NCBI RefSeq assembly: GCF_026013605.1
Contig: NZ_JAPDPJ010000044.1
Coordinates: 1 to 55,502 of the forward strand
From: Plebeiibacterium sediminum
GTDB lineage: Bacteria; Bacteroidota; Bacteroidia; Bacteroidales; Marinilabiliaceae
Direction of reading: 5' to 3'
DNA: 55,502 nt
This document shows positions 16,580-24,443 of the stretch, piece by piece. The first letter of the stretch is position 1, and the number at the start of each line of letters is the position of its first letter. The notes beneath the pieces were generated by a model. That model did no database searches. It was not told the DNA's origin and saw only the letters and a program-made list of their open reading frames with translations. Made by a program: the position numbers and the translations under genes.

Positions 16580-17601
16580 TTGCTTTGCGATTTTTCAAAT
16601 AAACAATCCACAAAAAGAGGTGAGTAATCTACATTTTTAACTCCCTGAGGCATATCTGTTATTTTCACTTTCAGCCTGTCAGGTAGTGTGCTTGAAGTAT
16701 TTGTATTAAAGTCAACCAAAGCATTAAAATCAGCACTGGTCACATCATTAAATTTACTTACTGCAACTGTAAAAGAAACTTTAATTTCAGAAGGAAAACA
16801 TTTTAATCGTAAACTATCTGGTACATTAATCGTTTTCAACGGAATAGTAAGAACTTTTTCGGTATAGGCCTCAACGGGTATGGTTAGCACAACCCTACCT
16901 GGAGTAACCTTTAATTTATCTTCAGCTACTAACGAAATATTTCGGATTAATGAATCACTTAATTCTTCAAACACTTTATTTTCAGTATAAACATATTGCA
17001 CCGTATCAATAATTGTTGACGGACCTGATATCTCTACACTATCTGGTTTTATTTTAATTTGTCCGGACTGATAATACTGTGGTTTAAACTTTAATTGAGA
17101 TTGAAACTTTACAGGTACTGTTTTTCGTTCTTTCTTTTCGAATAATACAAATAATGTGTCCGGGTAAATCTCAAGCAAGTCAATGCCATTAGTTAGATTC
17201 TTGGTAAATACATTCTTTAAATCTCTGGTTAAAACATAGGCTCCTTCTGCATTGCCTTTACGCATTCTTTTAAATGCAGAAACATGTAAATCTTCAGGGG
17301 CGATAACCTTACCAAAATGATAAGGCAAAAGATTATATCCCAACGAACGAATTTTGATTTGAACTTGAGTTTGGGGTTCTCCCAACAAAATAAAGTCTTC
17401 AGGAAACTCACTATATTTTACAGGATATTCAATGGTTGTAACAAAGTCTTTACGTAAAGCATTTAGAAACCACAAACCTGTTGACAGCAATAAAAAAACC
17501 AGGAAAACTAATAAATCCCTATTATTCTTTAAACTAAGAAACAACTCCTTAATTTTAGATGAATAGTCATTTATTATATTTTTTAAAGTATTAATTGCCA
17601 T
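16576..17601 (-). CDS. YbbR-like domain protein (CdaR-like)
   Basis: The 341-residue protein has one N-terminal transmembrane helix (about 28-47, NRDLLVFLVFLLLSTGLWFLNAL). An extracytoplasmic part with YbbR-type beta repeats follows (for example RKTVPVKFQSQLKFKPQYYQSG, DSVEISGPSTIIDTVQYVYTE and VLTIPLKTINVPDSLRLKCFPSEIKV). YbbR proteins in Firmicutes regulate the diadenylate cyclase CdaA. In Bacteroidota the family sits beside coaE, as here, and its role is not established. It overlaps coaE by 4 bases and is separated from yajC upstream by a terminator-like hairpin. Confidence 0.88.
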   Translation of the reverse strand: MAINTLKNIINDYSSKIKELFLSLKNNRDLLVFLVFLLLSTGLWFLNALRKDFVTTIEYPVKYSEFPEDFILLGEPQTQVQIKIRSLGYNLLPYHFGKVIAPEDLHVSAFKRMRKGNAEGAYVLTRDLKNVFTKNLTNGIDLLEIYPDTLFVLFEKKERKTVPVKFQSQLKFKPQYYQSGQIKIKPDSVEISGPSTIIDTVQYVYTENKVFEELSDSLIRNISLVAEDKLKVTPGRVVLTIPVEAYTEKVLTIPLKTINVPDSLRLKCFPSEIKVSFTVAVSKFNDVTSADFNALVDFNTNTSSTLPDRLKVKITDMPQGVKNVDYSPLFVDCLFEKSQSK

Positions 17602-17634
17602 ACATTAATTCTTATAAACTGTCATAAAATAAGA

Positions 17635-17669
17635 AAAGCCAATAACCATCAAATATAGTTATTGGCTTT
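17635..17669 (-). terminator. Terminator after yajC
   Basis: AAAGCCAATAAC (17635-17646) and GTTATTGGCTTT (17658-17669) form a perfect 12-bp stem with an 11-base loop. T-rich sequence follows on the minus strand. It would end the nusB-DUF1573-yajC unit, so ybbR-coaE needs its own promoter or readthrough. Confidence 0.8.
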
Positions 17670-17687
17670 ATAAAAAAAAATATTCTT

Positions 17688-18002
17688 TTAGCGTTTTGGC
17701 TGCGCATCTGACATATCCATAATGATAGCAGACTTATCAATTTTAATTACAACGCCATTTGAGATCTCAACATTAATATAAGTTTCTTTTACTTCAGATA
17801 CTTTTCCGTAGATACCACCAGTTGTGATTACTTTATCACCTTTTTTTAATGCCTCACGATATTGACGTAATTGTTTTTGACGTTTTTGTTGAGGACGAAT
17901 CATGAAGAAATAAAAAACTACAATTAGTAGTCCCATCATGATAAAAAACTGATATTGGCCACCTGCGGCTTGTTGTTGTAAAAATAATGCTTGTAAGTTC
18001 AT
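17688..18002 (-). CDS. yajC: Preprotein translocase subunit YajC
   Basis: The 104-residue protein has one transmembrane helix (about 18-37, YQFFIMMGLLIVVFYFFMIRP). The diagnostic cytosolic part follows: RPQQKRQKQLRQYREALKKGDKVITTGGIYGKVSEVKE. YajC associates with the SecDF accessory complex of the Sec translocon. The gene follows DUF1573 and nusB in a conserved Bacteroidota order, 16 bases after the DUF1573 stop, and ends at a strong hairpin. Confidence 0.95.
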   Translation of the reverse strand: MNLQALFLQQQAAGGQYQFFIMMGLLIVVFYFFMIRPQQKRQKQLRQYREALKKGDKVITTGGIYGKVSEVKETYINVEISNGVVIKIDKSAIIMDMSDAQPKR

Positions 18003-18018
18003 TTTTATACTAATTTAT

Positions 18019-18435
18019 CTAATTAATAACATTGGCTGTTATAGCCAATTCTTTCGATTTTTTTTCAATATTGGCATCCACCCGGATTACTTTGTACTGA
18101 TTACCTGAAAAACCTCGGGAATCAAACCTGATTTCAATTTCACCAACTTTGCCTGGCAAAATGGGATCTTTGGTATATTTGGCTGTTGTACAACCGCATC
18201 CCGGCTTTACATTATAAATAACCAGAGGTGTTTTACCCGTATTGGTTACTTTATAGTAACATCCAACAGTCTCTCCCTGCGTAATGTTTCCAAAGTTATG
18301 AATTAACTTATCAAATTCGGCTGTTGTAATTGCATAATTTTTACTTACTGACGTTTTATCACTATTGGTTTGATTACATCCAACTAATAGTACCACCAAC
18401 AAATAAAAAAGAATTTGATAAAATCTATTCATCAT
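18019..18435 (-). CDS. DUF1573 lipoprotein
   Basis: The 138-residue protein has a lipoprotein signal (YLLVVLLVGCNQ, lipobox Cys at 20). A single Ig-like DUF1573 domain follows with the hallmark FGNITQGETVGCYYKVTNTGKTPLVIYNVKPGCGCTTAKYT and LPGKVGEIEIRFDSRGFSGNQYKVIRV. The CGCT motif is typical. The function is unknown; the position between nusB and yajC is conserved across the phylum. Its start directly abuts the nusB stop, so the two are likely translated together. Confidence 0.92.
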   Translation of the reverse strand: MMNRFYQILFYLLVVLLVGCNQTNSDKTSVSKNYAITTAEFDKLIHNFGNITQGETVGCYYKVTNTGKTPLVIYNVKPGCGCTTAKYTKDPILPGKVGEIEIRFDSRGFSGNQYKVIRVDANIEKKSKELAITANVIN

Positions 18436-19371
18436 TTATGCCAGACCTTTACCTGATTTTTTGATTTTTTTATCGTTGGTTAAATCAACAATAGCTTTAT
18501 CTAATACACCATTAATAAATACACCACTCTTTTCTGTAGAATAATGCTTTGCTATTTCGATGTATTCGTTCATGGTAACCTTAATAGGAATATTTGGAAA
18601 CTGAGTTAACTCCGCTAAGGCAATCTGCATTAAAACTACATCCATAAATGCTACACGGTCTAACTCCCAGTTTTTAGCGTATTTATCAATAAGTTCTCTA
18701 TACTCTTCCTTATTAAGAACAGCTTTTCTGAACAGGTCTTTTACAAAATCACGATCTTCTTCATCCTTAAACTCTCCCATTAATTCGGCAGGTTCAGTCT
18801 CTTCCATGCTCTTAACAGTTTTTACAACCATGCTAAGCACAAATTCAATTTCATCGTTCCAATAAATACTTTGATCTTCAAATGTAGGATATAAAGGTTC
18901 ATGATAAGCGATAACCTTTTCTAACAATTTGATTACAAATTTTTTATCAGCATCAAATGAAGATTCTTTCTTTGCTAAATGATCTTGGTACTGTTGGGAA
19001 CTAGTGATATCGTTGTATAAACTTTTTATTATCTCAGGATAATTAGACCAGTTATTTCCATTTTGATCAATGTACTTTTGTACATCTTTACTATCCGCCA
19101 GTTTACTAAAAATTTTGTTTGTAACAAACTTGGTATTAGGATTTTTCTCTTCACTTGAGGCCGTCTTTTTATTTTTGGCGAACTCAATTCTTCCTATGGC
19201 GTAATCCCTTAATTCAAGAAGCAACAAGATATATAAATAATATAAATCAAGTGATTTCGAGATACTATGGAACATTTCCTTTTCAGAGTTTTGAATAGAT
19301 GTATCACTATTTTGGTAGTGTGCATACAATACTTGCATCACTTTAACTCTAAGTAGTCTTCTGTTTAACAT
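18436..19371 (-). CDS. nusB: Transcription antitermination factor NusB
   Basis: The 311-residue protein has an N-terminal start MLNRRLLRVKVMQVLYAHYQ and a long helical region typical of Bacteroidota NusB proteins, which are about twice the size of the E. coli form. The conserved NusB core lies at the C-terminus: KDLFRKAVLNKEEYRELIDKYAKNWELDRVAFMDVVLMQIALAELTQFPNIPIKVTMNEYIEIAKHYSTEKSGVFINGVLDKAI. NusB binds boxA RNA with S10 and prevents premature termination in rRNA operons. It is the first gene of the nusB-DUF1573-yajC unit and has a good promoter upstream. Confidence 0.95.
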   Translation of the reverse strand: MLNRRLLRVKVMQVLYAHYQNSDTSIQNSEKEMFHSISKSLDLYYLYILLLLELRDYAIGRIEFAKNKKTASSEEKNPNTKFVTNKIFSKLADSKDVQKYIDQNGNNWSNYPEIIKSLYNDITSSQQYQDHLAKKESSFDADKKFVIKLLEKVIAYHEPLYPTFEDQSIYWNDEIEFVLSMVVKTVKSMEETEPAELMGEFKDEEDRDFVKDLFRKAVLNKEEYRELIDKYAKNWELDRVAFMDVVLMQIALAELTQFPNIPIKVTMNEYIEIAKHYSTEKSGVFINGVLDKAIVDLTNDKKIKKSGKGLA

Positions 19372-19404
19372 TCTTCAAAGAACTTTTTATATTAATCACT
19401 GCGG

Positions 19405-19437
19405 CAAAAATAGGTCTTTTTTATTTTCGAACCACAA
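19405..19437 (-). promoter_or_regulatory. Probable promoter of the nusB operon
   Basis: On the minus strand TATTTTTG (19405-19412) matches the -7 consensus, with TTG at 19435-19437 about 22 bases upstream as a -33 candidate. Transcription would start near 19398, about 26 bases before the ATG. The rest of the gap up to 19725 is AT-rich. A 70-codon frame there (19442-19654) has no protein-like features. Confidence 0.5.
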
Positions 19438-19725
19438 AAAAATGAATTTTTACATTTTATTCACATCATTATTTTTTGCAAACACCAAATCATATCATAA
19501 CATAAGTTTTTCTTTGGTTGAATACATTTTCAACTGTAATAAAGTTTTTTCAATTAAGAACCCTTTATTTACAAGGTCTTCACTCTTAAAAACATGCAAT
19601 ATATATGCGGCATATGTATTTACAATAGTTTTTTTTGATAAAACAGTAGAATAATTCAAAAATAATTCCCATTTTTGAATTGCAAACAAAATCAGTAAAT
19701 TTTTATCAAAATAACAAACAATTTG

Positions 19726-20097
19726 ATGATGGAAGGATATGAGAAAAGAGATGGCTTTGATAAGAACGACAGAGAAGAAATCTTTTCTAAAGCTGTTAGA
19801 GCCGGAAAAAGAACCTACTTTTTTGATGTAAAAGCGACTCGCAAAAATGACTATTACCTAACTATTACTGAAAGCAAAAAGAAGTTTGAAAATGATGGAA
19901 GATTCCATTTTGAAAAACACAAGATTTTTCTTTACAAAGAAGACTTTGAGAAATTTGCTGATGGATTACAAGACGTAGTAGATTACATTCGACAAAACCA
20001 ACCTGCTGTTGATGAATATGATGCAGAGGAAGAACTAGTGGAGGCAATTGGTGCTAATGAATACACTAACGTTGAATTTGAAGATTTAGCTGAATAA
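19726..20097 (+). CDS. DUF3276 family PUR-alpha-like nucleic acid-binding protein
   Basis: The protein of about 123 residues has one PUR domain: EEIFSKAVRAGKRTYFFDVKATRKNDYYLTITESKKKFENDGRFHFEKHKIFLYKEDFEKFADGL. An acidic tail follows (EYDAEEELVEAIGANEYTNVEFEDLAE). DUF3276 proteins occur throughout Bacteroidota and spirochaetes; members bind single-stranded DNA or RNA. I place the start at the ATG at 19726 rather than the TTG before it; the next ATG (19729) is equally possible. A hairpin follows the stop. Confidence 0.92.
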   Translation: MMEGYEKRDGFDKNDREEIFSKAVRAGKRTYFFDVKATRKNDYYLTITESKKKFENDGRFHFEKHKIFLYKEDFEKFADGLQDVVDYIRQNQPAVDEYDAEEELVEAIGANEYTNVEFEDLAE

Positions 20098-20118
20098 CTT
20101 TTTACACTAAATATAAAA

Positions 20119-20146
20119 AATGCCACTATTATTAGTGGCTTTTTTT
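20119..20146. terminator. Bidirectional terminator between convergent genes
   Basis: GCCACTA (20122-20128) and TAGTGGC (about 20133-20139) form a stem with a short loop, with an A-run before and a T-run after. It serves the DUF3276 gene and the convergent gene at 20145. Confidence 0.85.
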
Positions 20147-20909
20147 ATGCTTCAGATTCTGGTTCTTTATCCTTTGATCTGTATTCCTGAACCAATTTAT
20201 CAATTTCTGTTGAATCTAAAATTTTTATATTGGTTACAATAAATGATTTCATTAAAAAATTACCTAATTCATTACACTCATTAATGGCCTTGGTAAATAC
20301 ATCTTTTACACTTTTATCAATGGGTAAAAGCGCCTTTACCAATACTTTATCCACATCAAAATCTACACTCTCGGTTTCTCCATCTACTTCTTTAATGGCA
20401 TAATCTAACTCCTTTTGTACTAATGATTGTTGCCATTCTAAAAAATCCTGATCTTCATTATTAACCAAAACAACAAAGTAGCGTAATTTATTACCTCTTC
20501 CGCCTAAACCGGTGGATATAAATATGGGAGTTTCTCCTAACAATGAAGTTTCAAGTACCATTTTTGATTCCTGCATTGCTAGTGTTGTCCATTGTTTTAA
20601 ATCTTCATCCTCAATATCCTTAAATGTTTCAATAGCTCTAAAAGCTTCTGGATTATCAATCTTAGCTAATGAAGAAAGCAATTCTTTTTTCTTTTCATAA
20701 GAAGTCGTTTCTTCAAAAAGCAAATCCTTTTCCTTTAAAACTAAATTCTTATCAAGATTCTTACTCAGCTCCTTTGAGAAATTAAAGTATTCTCTTTGCA
20801 TTTCCACATCAACCTGCTCCTCAAGTACAGTAATTGCTTGTCCTTTTTTTGAAAGCAGTTCCTGTATCTTTTGATATACTTTATTTAAATCTGGCTCCTG
20901 TTCATTCAT
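20145..20909 (-). CDS. Conserved hypothetical cytosolic protein, 254 residues
   Basis: I do not recognise a named family. The N-terminal 110 residues are helical and charged (SKELSKNLDKNLVLKEKDLLFEETTSYEKKKELLSSLAKIDNPEAFRAIETFKDIEDEDLKQWTTLAMQESKM), reminiscent of a HEAT-like helical pair. The second half is alpha/beta with FISTGLGGRGNKLRYFVVLVNNE and a Glu/Lys-rich end. There is no signal peptide or membrane segment. It is a single-gene unit with its own -7 box and a terminator. The composition is like that of its neighbours and it is probably a lineage-restricted gene. Confidence 0.8.
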   Translation of the reverse strand: MNEQEPDLNKVYQKIQELLSKKGQAITVLEEQVDVEMQREYFNFSKELSKNLDKNLVLKEKDLLFEETTSYEKKKELLSSLAKIDNPEAFRAIETFKDIEDEDLKQWTTLAMQESKMVLETSLLGETPIFISTGLGGRGNKLRYFVVLVNNEDQDFLEWQQSLVQKELDYAIKEVDGETESVDFDVDKVLVKALLPIDKSVKDVFTKAINECNELGNFLMKSFIVTNIKILDSTEIDKLVQEYRSKDKEPESEA

Positions 20910-20914
20910 ACAGC

Positions 20915-20922
20915 AAAAGTAA
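20915..20922 (-). promoter_or_regulatory. Probable -7 box for the 254-residue hypothetical gene
   Basis: The minus strand reads TACTTTTG, matching TAnnTTTG, only 6 bases before the ATG. The transcript would be leaderless or nearly so. Confidence 0.4.
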
Positions 20923-21017
20923 TAATTTGCATTCTTTCTAACATAAAAAAAAGATTCTATCTTTACAGTCCTCTTATATTCATAACTATTTTTAATAAAA
21001 ATCCCAACATGTAGGTA

Positions 21018-21048
21018 TTGGCAAAGTGGAGGTATACCCTTATTTTTG
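21018..21048 (+). promoter_or_regulatory. Probable promoter of feoAB
   Basis: TTG at 21018-21020, a 20-base spacer and TATTTTTG at 21041-21048 match the Bacteroidota -33/-7 layout. The start would lie near 21055, about 38 bases before the ATG. No Fur-type palindrome is obvious around it. Confidence 0.5.
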
Positions 21049-21092
21049 CTAACTATTTTATATTACACACTTAAATTTTTACCCTTTATAGG

Positions 21093-23591
21093 ATGAATTT
21101 ATCTGAATTAAAAACAAGCGAAGAGGCTGTCATTGTAAAAGTGAAGGGCTTTGGTGCGTTTAGAAAACGCATTATAGAGATGGGCTTTGTTAAAGGGAAA
21201 AAAGTAAAAGTGATTAAAAATGCGCCGCTTAAAGATCCCATAGAATATGAGATCATGGATTATAAAGTTTCACTTAGAAGAAGTGAGGCTGCCATGATTG
21301 AAGTGATTAGCAAAGAGGAAGCAAAACATTTAGCACCGGTTAAGTTCGAAGGAACCATCACTGATGAAATTTTACGCGAATCCGCCTTTAAGAAAAGAAA
21401 AACCATTAATGTTGCACTGATTGGTAACCCAAACTGTGGTAAAACAACTATGTTTAATTACCTATGTGGCAGACAAGAACATGTTGGTAACTATAGTGGT
21501 GTGACTATTGACTCAAAGTCTGGAAACTTTTCAAGAAAAGGATATAAATTCAATATCGTTGATTTACCCGGTGCATACTCATTATCAGCCTATTCTCCAG
21601 AAGAGTTATTTGTTAGAAAACATATATTAGAGGAATCTCCTGACATTGTTTTAAATGTTATTGACTCATCTAACATTGAAAGAAATTTATTTTTAACTAC
21701 CCAGTTAATTGATATGGACCTTAGAGTTGTAGCTGCATTAAACATGTATGACGAGCTGCAAAAAAAAGGAGATACATTCAATTATAAAAAATTGGGTAGC
21801 ATGCTGGGAATGCATTTTGTTCCCACAGTGAGTTCGAAAAGACAAGGTATTGGGAAACTGTTTGATACCATTATTGATGTATATGAAGACAATCAACCCA
21901 ACCAAAGACGCACTCATATTAATTATGGTCAAACATTAGAAAAAGGTATTTCAAAAATTGTTGAGGAGATTCAGCAATGTAATTGTGTACCTAAAAATAT
22001 ATCACCAAGATTTGTTGCGCTAAAATTACTTGAAAAAGATAAGGAGTGCAGACATGCTTACCTTGATCATGATAATCCATCCTTAAAGATGGTAACAGAT
22101 AAAACTATAAAAAGAATTGAATCTGAAATTAATGAAGATACAGAAACATTAATTACCGATGCAAAATATGGTTTTATTGCGGGAGCTTTAAAAGAAACTT
22201 ATAAAGAATCACCAAGAGTAAGAGTTCGTAAATCTGAAATTTTAGATACGTTTTTAACGCATAAACTATTTGGTTTCCCCATCTTTTTCTTTTTCATGTG
22301 GCTGATGTTTCAGTCAACTTTTACCCTCGGAGAATATCCTATGGGTTGGATTGAATCAGGGGTTGATCTGCTTATGAATTGGTTAAGTGCCACCATGAAC
22401 GAAGGTCCGTTTAAGGATCTTTTAATAGATGGAATTATAAGTGGTATGGGAGGTGTTATTGTATTTTTGCCTAACATATTAATTCTGTTCTTCTTTATTT
22501 CATTCATGGAAGATACCGGATATATGGCTCGTGCAGCATTCATCATGGATAAGTTAATGCACAAAATGGGCTTGCATGGTAAATCGTTTATTCCACTCAT
22601 CATGGGGTTTGGATGTAATGTTCCGGCAATAATGGCAACACGTACCATTGAAGATAAAAATAACAGGTTGATTACAATGTTGATCAATCCTTTTATGTCG
22701 TGTAGTGCACGATTACCTGTATATATCTTATTTATTGGAGCTTTCTTTCCTGAGCATTCAGGAACAGTTTTATTCGGAATCTATGGTTTAGGAATTTTAC
22801 TGGCAATAGTAGTAGCCAAACTATTTAAGAAATTCATTTTCAAGGAGAAAGATATTCCTTTTGTAATGGAGTTACCTCCATACAGAATGCCAACGCTTCA
22901 ATCTACATTACGTCATATGTGGAATAAGGGCGGTCAGTATTTGAAAAAGGTGGGTGGCATTATTATGATTGCTTCCATAATTATATGGTTTTTACAGAAC
23001 TTCCCTAAAAACGAGGAAATTTCAAACAAGTATGATCATAAAATTGAGGAAATAGCCACTCTTCAGGAAACTTTAAATACGTCTGATAAACCAGATAGTA
23101 CCATTGAGCTTTTAACTAATAATTATAACCAGGAAATATTAGTACTAAACAACTTAAAACGTGCCGAACTTCAGAGAGAATCATACATTGGTAAAATTGG
23201 TAAGTTTATTGAACCTACCATAAAACCATTGGGATTTGATTGGAAAATGGGTGTTAGTCTTTTAAGTGGAGTAGCTGCTAAAGAAGTAGTTGTAAGCACA
23301 ATGGCTGTTATTTATCATCGCGAAAATGAAAATCTTGATGATGAACAGACCAGTTTAAAAGATAATATCAAAACAGCTATAAATGAGAAAGGAGAATATG
23401 AGTTCACTCCTATTATTGCCATTAGCTTTTTGGTATTTATTTTAATTTATTTCCCATGTATTGGTGTTGTTGCAACAATTAGTAGAGAATCAGGATCCTG
23501 GAAATGGGCCCTATTTACTATTGTCTATACAACAGGTTTGGCATGGTTCATGTCGTTTTTAGTTTATCAGGTTGGTAATTTAATATTTTAG
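21093..23591 (+). CDS. feoB: FeoA-FeoB fusion, ferrous iron transporter
   Basis: The 832-residue protein joins an SH3-like FeoA domain (about 1-75; MNLSELKTSEEAVIVKVKGFGAFRKRIIEMGF) to FeoB. The FeoB G-domain shows G1 GNPNCGKT (111-118), the DLPGAYSLSAYSPEE G3 region and NMYDE in place of NxxD. The membrane part has the two Gate motifs, GFGCNVPAIMATRTIEDKNNRLITMLINPFMSCSARLPVY and GVAAKEVVVSTMAVIYH. It imports Fe(II) across the inner membrane, which suits anoxic conditions. The fused form is usual in Bacteroidota. The small FeoB-associated gene follows after two bases. Confidence 0.96.
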   Translation: MNLSELKTSEEAVIVKVKGFGAFRKRIIEMGFVKGKKVKVIKNAPLKDPIEYEIMDYKVSLRRSEAAMIEVISKEEAKHLAPVKFEGTITDEILRESAFKKRKTINVALIGNPNCGKTTMFNYLCGRQEHVGNYSGVTIDSKSGNFSRKGYKFNIVDLPGAYSLSAYSPEELFVRKHILEESPDIVLNVIDSSNIERNLFLTTQLIDMDLRVVAALNMYDELQKKGDTFNYKKLGSMLGMHFVPTVSSKRQGIGKLFDTIIDVYEDNQPNQRRTHINYGQTLEKGISKIVEEIQQCNCVPKNISPRFVALKLLEKDKECRHAYLDHDNPSLKMVTDKTIKRIESEINEDTETLITDAKYGFIAGALKETYKESPRVRVRKSEILDTFLTHKLFGFPIFFFFMWLMFQSTFTLGEYPMGWIESGVDLLMNWLSATMNEGPFKDLLIDGIISGMGGVIVFLPNILILFFFISFMEDTGYMARAAFIMDKLMHKMGLHGKSFIPLIMGFGCNVPAIMATRTIEDKNNRLITMLINPFMSCSARLPVYILFIGAFFPEHSGTVLFGIYGLGILLAIVVAKLFKKFIFKEKDIPFVMELPPYRMPTLQSTLRHMWNKGGQYLKKVGGIIMIASIIIWFLQNFPKNEEISNKYDHKIEEIATLQETLNTSDKPDSTIELLTNNYNQEILVLNNLKRAELQRESYIGKIGKFIEPTIKPLGFDWKMGVSLLSGVAAKEVVVSTMAVIYHRENENLDDEQTSLKDNIKTAINEKGEYEFTPIIAISFLVFILIYFPCIGVVATISRESGSWKWALFTIVYTTGLAWFMSFLVYQVGNLIF

Positions 23592-23593
23592 CT

Positions 23594-23782
23594 ATGATAC
23601 AAGAGATTTTAATGTGGTTAAGTGTAGTTGGTGCTTTTGTATATGCATTGTTTTCCTTAGGGAAACTAATTTATAATACGTCAAACAATAAAGGGAGCGT
23701 TTGTTCATCAGGTTGTGGTGGTTGCAGCGCAAAAAGAAGTTTGTTAAAACAGATTGATCATAAATCATTAAAACTGGGCTAA
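23594..23782 (+). CDS. FeoB-associated Cys-rich membrane protein
   Basis: The 62-residue protein has one transmembrane helix (about 6-27, LMWLSVVGAFVYALFSLGKLIY). A cytosolic cluster with three cysteines, CSSGCGGC, and a basic tail (KRSLLKQIDHKSLKLG) follow. This is the pattern of the FeoB-associated Cys-rich protein family, found next to feoB in many anaerobes and thought to take the place of FeoC. It begins 2 bases after the feoB stop, so translation is coupled. The cysteines could pass or sense iron; this has not been shown for this gene. Confidence 0.9.
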   Translation: MIQEILMWLSVVGAFVYALFSLGKLIYNTSNNKGSVCSSGCGGCSAKRSLLKQIDHKSLKLG

Positions 23783-23837
23783 AACCTTTAACAAAAAATT
23801 AACACACTATTTAATTGATATTGTTTTTATTTGTATA

Positions 23838-24347
23838 ATGATAATTAAAGAGACCTATAAAAAAATTCTCACTCTGTTTTTGTTGTGCTTATTCTTAATA
23901 AGTACGAGTGGAATTGTGCTCTTTTATCATTTTTGCAATCATGGACATCAGACCTTATATTCTTTCTATATAGATGAAACAGAAGAGTTGTGTGCTGAAA
24001 ATGCCATATTGTATGACGATCTTATCCCGCATGAAGATCATTGTTGTAGTCCGGATTTAGATCATCACGATCATAAATTGAATGATAGTAAGTGTTGTCA
24101 AAAACACAAAACCTTTCATAAGTCATTTAAACTCAATACTTCATTTACCTATTCTAAACAGCTCAAATCTCCAAAACCTTTGGAGTTATCTTTATTATTT
24201 GAGCCATTTACCGAGGTATTAGTTCTTCTTGATACAAATCCTCTAACCTTGAATTTATTATTTGATTCACCTCCTGAATCTCCTAAATTCAGCTTTACAG
24301 GAAGAGATATTGTAACTCAACAACAAGCTTTAAAATTAGACTGCTAG
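23838..24347 (+). CDS. HYC_CC_PP family protein
   Basis: The 169-residue protein starts with a hydrophobic helix (about 10-31, ILTLFLLCLFLISTSGIVLFYHFC), which may be a signal anchor. His/Cys-rich clusters follow: HFCNHGHQ, HEDHCCSPDLDHHDHK and KCCQKHKTFHK. A DSPPESPKF motif lies near the end. This is the pattern of the Bacteroidota HYC_CC_PP family, which typically sits just before a TonB receptor, as here. The density of His and Cys suggests periplasmic metal binding (copper, zinc or iron). It lies 55 bases after the FeoB-associated gene and about 97 bases before the receptor start. Confidence 0.85.
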   Translation: MIIKETYKKILTLFLLCLFLISTSGIVLFYHFCNHGHQTLYSFYIDETEELCAENAILYDDLIPHEDHCCSPDLDHHDHKLNDSKCCQKHKTFHKSFKLNTSFTYSKQLKSPKPLELSLLFEPFTEVLVLLDTNPLTLNLLFDSPPESPKFSFTGRDIVTQQQALKLDC

Positions 24348-24443
24348 TATTTTATTTTTCTACCAATCAGATTTCTTGCAGAATCATGTATTGAATTCAG
24401 ATTGCCTATAAAATATAATACGAAACATCTGATTATTAAAGTA

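Noticed and set aside
19442-19654. 70-codon open frame in the nusB-DUF3276 gap
   Set aside because: Its composition is that of AT-rich noncoding DNA and it overlaps the nusB promoter region.
24402-24443. TTG start for the second TonB receptor
   Set aside because: The ATG at 24444 gives a clean signal peptide; the extension breaks it.
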